Shown piece by piece: positions 50,689 through 52,208 of a DNA stretch of 52,208 nt; the first letter of the stretch is position 1, and every line of letters starts with the position of its first letter. Position numbers and translations under genes: made by a program. Location: positions 1 to 52,208 of the forward strand of contig NZ_DATGQG010000029.1 of the NCBI RefSeq assembly GCF_035304305.1. Direction: 5' to 3'. Origin of the DNA: Ferrovibrio sp035304305 (GTDB lineage Bacteria; Pseudomonadota; Alphaproteobacteria; Ferrovibrionales; Ferrovibrionaceae). The notes beneath the pieces were generated by a model, which saw nothing but the letters and a program-made list of their open reading frames with translations, was not told the origin of the DNA and did no database searches.

Positions 50689-51858
50689 ATGGCAAAGCCT
50701 GCTGCGCGGCCGAAATCCGCGCATTTTTCGTCCGGCCCCTGCGCCAAGCGCCCCGGCTGGACCCCTGAAATCCTCAAATCCGCTCTGGTTGGCCGCTCGC
50801 ACCGCTCGAAAGAGGGCAAGCAGCGTCTGCTCGATGTGATCGAGCAGCATCGCCGGATTCTCGGCATTCCGGCCGATTACCGGATCGGCATCGTGCCGGC
50901 CTCCGATACCGGCGCCGTCGAGATGGCGTTGTGGTCGCTGCTGGGCGCACGCGGCGTCGATGTGCTGGCCTGGGAAAGCTTCGGCTCCGGCTGGGCGTCC
51001 GACATCAACAAGGAACTGAAGATCAAGGATGTCCGCACCCTGAAGGCGGGTTACGGCGAGATCGTTGATCTGAAGCAGGTCGACTGGTCGCGCGACGTCG
51101 TCTTCACCTGGAACGGCACGACCTCGGGCGTGAAGGTGCCGCACGGCGACTGGATCGCCGACAACCGCGAAGGCCTCGCGATCTGCGATGCCACTTCGGC
51201 GGTCTTCGCGATGGACCTGCCGTGGTCGAAGCTCGATGTGGTCACCTGGTCGTGGCAGAAGGCGACCGGCGGCGAGGCCGCGCATGGCATGCTGGTGCTG
51301 AGCCCGCGGGCCGTGCAGCGCCTCGAGACCTACACACCGGCCTGGCCGCTGCCGAAGATCTTCCGCCTGGCCAAGGACGGCAAGCTGATCGAGGGCATCT
51401 TCAAGGGCGAGACGATCAACACGCCGTCCATGCTCTGTGTCGAAGACATTCTCGATGCCCTGAAATGGGGCGAGAGCGTCGGCGGCCTGAAGGGCATGAT
51501 CGCCCGTTCGGAAGCCAACCTGAAGACGATCGCCGACTGGGTCGCCAGGACCGACTGGGTCGATTTCCTGGCACAGGATCCCGCCGTCCGCTCCAACACC
51601 TCGATCTGCCTGAAAGTGGTCGATCCGTGGTTCACCGCGCTGGGCGACAAGGACCAGGCGGCAGCCGCCAAGCAGATTGCCGCGCTGCTGGAAAAGGAAG
51701 GCGTCGCCATGGACATCGCGGCCTATCGCGATGCCCCGCCGGGCCTGCGCATCTGGGGCGGCGCCACGGTCGAGACCTCGGATATCGAGGCGCTCTGCCC
51801 CTGGCTCGACTGGGCCTTCAGTGAAGTGAAGGCCAGCTACAAGCCCGCCGCTGCCTGA
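50689..51858 (+). CDS. serC: phosphoserine aminotransferase
   Basis: SerC (389 aa) converts 3-phosphohydroxypyruvate and glutamate to phosphoserine, and also serves pyridoxal phosphate synthesis. FSSGPCAKRPGWTPEIL (about 13-29) is the N-terminal form of the alphaproteobacterial and archaeal-like SerC group. The PLP Lys is Lys191 in WSWQKATGGEAAHG. ETINTPSMLCVEDI binds substrate. GGAAGG lies ahead of the ATG. The gene is behind an RNA leader and is followed by serA after 79 bases, so the two first steps of serine synthesis are together. Confidence 0.96.
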   Translation: MAKPAARPKSAHFSSGPCAKRPGWTPEILKSALVGRSHRSKEGKQRLLDVIEQHRRILGIPADYRIGIVPASDTGAVEMALWSLLGARGVDVLAWESFGSGWASDINKELKIKDVRTLKAGYGEIVDLKQVDWSRDVVFTWNGTTSGVKVPHGDWIADNREGLAICDATSAVFAMDLPWSKLDVVTWSWQKATGGEAAHGMLVLSPRAVQRLETYTPAWPLPKIFRLAKDGKLIEGIFKGETINTPSMLCVEDILDALKWGESVGGLKGMIARSEANLKTIADWVARTDWVDFLAQDPAVRSNTSICLKVVDPWFTALGDKDQAAAAKQIAALLEKEGVAMDIAAYRDAPPGLRIWGGATVETSDIEALCPWLDWAFSEVKASYKPAAA

Positions 51859-51864
51859 TCATCT

Positions 51865-51900
51865 GCCGGCGCATCCTGGCCCGTTTCCGGGTGCGCCGGC
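51865..51900 (+). terminator. long hairpin between serC and serA
   Basis: GCCGGCGCA (51865-51873) and TGCGCCGGC (51892-51900) form a perfect nine-pair stem that extends by three further pairs (one G-U). No U run follows directly. It may be a partial terminator or mRNA stabiliser that sets the serC/serA ratio. Confidence 0.45.
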
Positions 51901-51937
51901 CACATACAAACATTTTCTGCATTCAAGGATCATCACC

Positions 51938-52208
51938 ATGGTCAAGGTCCTTATTTCCGACGAGCTGAGCCAGGCTGCCGTCGACATCTTCAAGAACCGC
52001 GGCGTCGAAGTGGACGTCAAGACGGGCCTTAAGCCCGAGGAGCTGATCGCCATCATCGGCGACTATGACGGCCTCGCCATCCGCTCGGCCACCAAGGTTA
52101 CCGCCAAGGTGCTCGAAGCGGCGAAAAAGCTGAAGGTCGTCGGGCGTGCCGGCATCGGCGTCGACAACGTCGACATTCCGGCCGCCACCGCGCGCGGCGT
52201 CTGCGTCA
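51938..52208 (+). CDS. serA: D-3-phosphoglycerate dehydrogenase, N-terminal part (cut by window end)
   Basis: SerA oxidises 3-phosphoglycerate to 3-phosphohydroxypyruvate, the step before SerC. Only about 90 residues are present. VLISDELSQAAVDIFKNRG opens the substrate-binding domain, YDGLAIRSATKVTAKVLEAA follows, and VVGRAGIGVDNVDIPAA is the signature region before the NAD domain. AAGGAT precedes the ATG by seven or so bases. It is probably co-transcribed with serC. Confidence 0.95.
   Translation, partial: MVKVLISDELSQAAVDIFKNRGVEVDVKTGLKPEELIAIIGDYDGLAIRSATKVTAKVLEAAKKLKVVGRAGIGVDNVDIPAATARGVCV

Overview
The window is a GC-rich chromosomal stretch from an alphaproteobacterium, most likely Rhodospirillales-like. 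I infer this from the gene families and leaders (OlsB, a RibA with a degenerate RibB-like N-terminus, a BigR/persulfide operon, a serC-type RNA leader, an NDUFAF5-like methyltransferase), not from any marker gene. I see no prophage, insertion sequence, CRISPR array or replication origin. The only RNA gene is tRNA-Arg(CCG) at 464-540. The last gene (serA) runs off the right edge.

Layout. 1-5 kb: repeat-bearing gene-free DNA, tRNA-Arg, ompW with an FNR-type box, a lytic transglycosylase, a uracil-type permease, and a 3-hydroxybenzoate 6-monooxygenase-like flavoprotein. 5-7.5 kb: a BigR-type operon read right to left (bigR, rhodanese-DUF2892, persulfide dioxygenase Blh, TauE/SafE exporter) for reactive sulfur detoxification. 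7.6-9.6 kb: an MFS carrier and an AsmA-like protein. 9.7-20.2 kb: a sugar-acid catabolic cluster. It holds a DHRS6-like SDR, an FAH-family hydrolase, a KdgK-type kinase, a FadR-type GntR regulator, a DMT carrier, an IlvD/Edd dehydratase, an ABC binding protein and ATPase without permeases, DgoK and DgoA. Three near-identical palindromes (CTGAYATATSAG) lie ahead of its transcription units and probably make it one GntR regulon.

20.2-29.6 kb: housekeeping and stress genes (NDUFAF5-like methyltransferase, TetR/VOC pair, the PPIase-argJ-mutT operon, a large patatin, an HSL-family esterase, ribA). 29.6-35.3 kb: a conserved unknown gene behind an excellent sigma-54 promoter, an L,D-transpeptidase, prpE, ampG and a Zn-ribbon methyltransferase. 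35.4-42 kb: olsB with a possible Pho box, an acyl-CoA ligase, a thioredoxin-reductase-like ferredoxin-NADP reductase, ligD, and a PAS_5 protein. 42-47.4 kb: a TetR / nitronate monooxygenase / acyl-CoA ligase operon, an HWE/HisKA_2 histidine kinase, and an MECR-like reductase. 47.5-52.2 kb: comM, a yybP-ykoY manganese riboswitch ahead of a TMEM165/GDT1-family exporter, a helical unknown protein, and serC-serA behind a serC-type RNA leader.

The items most worth a second look are the GntR operator trio with the permease-less ABC pair, the riboswitch whose expression-platform loop holds the exporter's start site, the sigma-54 promoter of the unknown gene, the perfect hairpin abutting the ligD start codon, and the repeated use of a shared CTAG for both stop codons of convergent genes.
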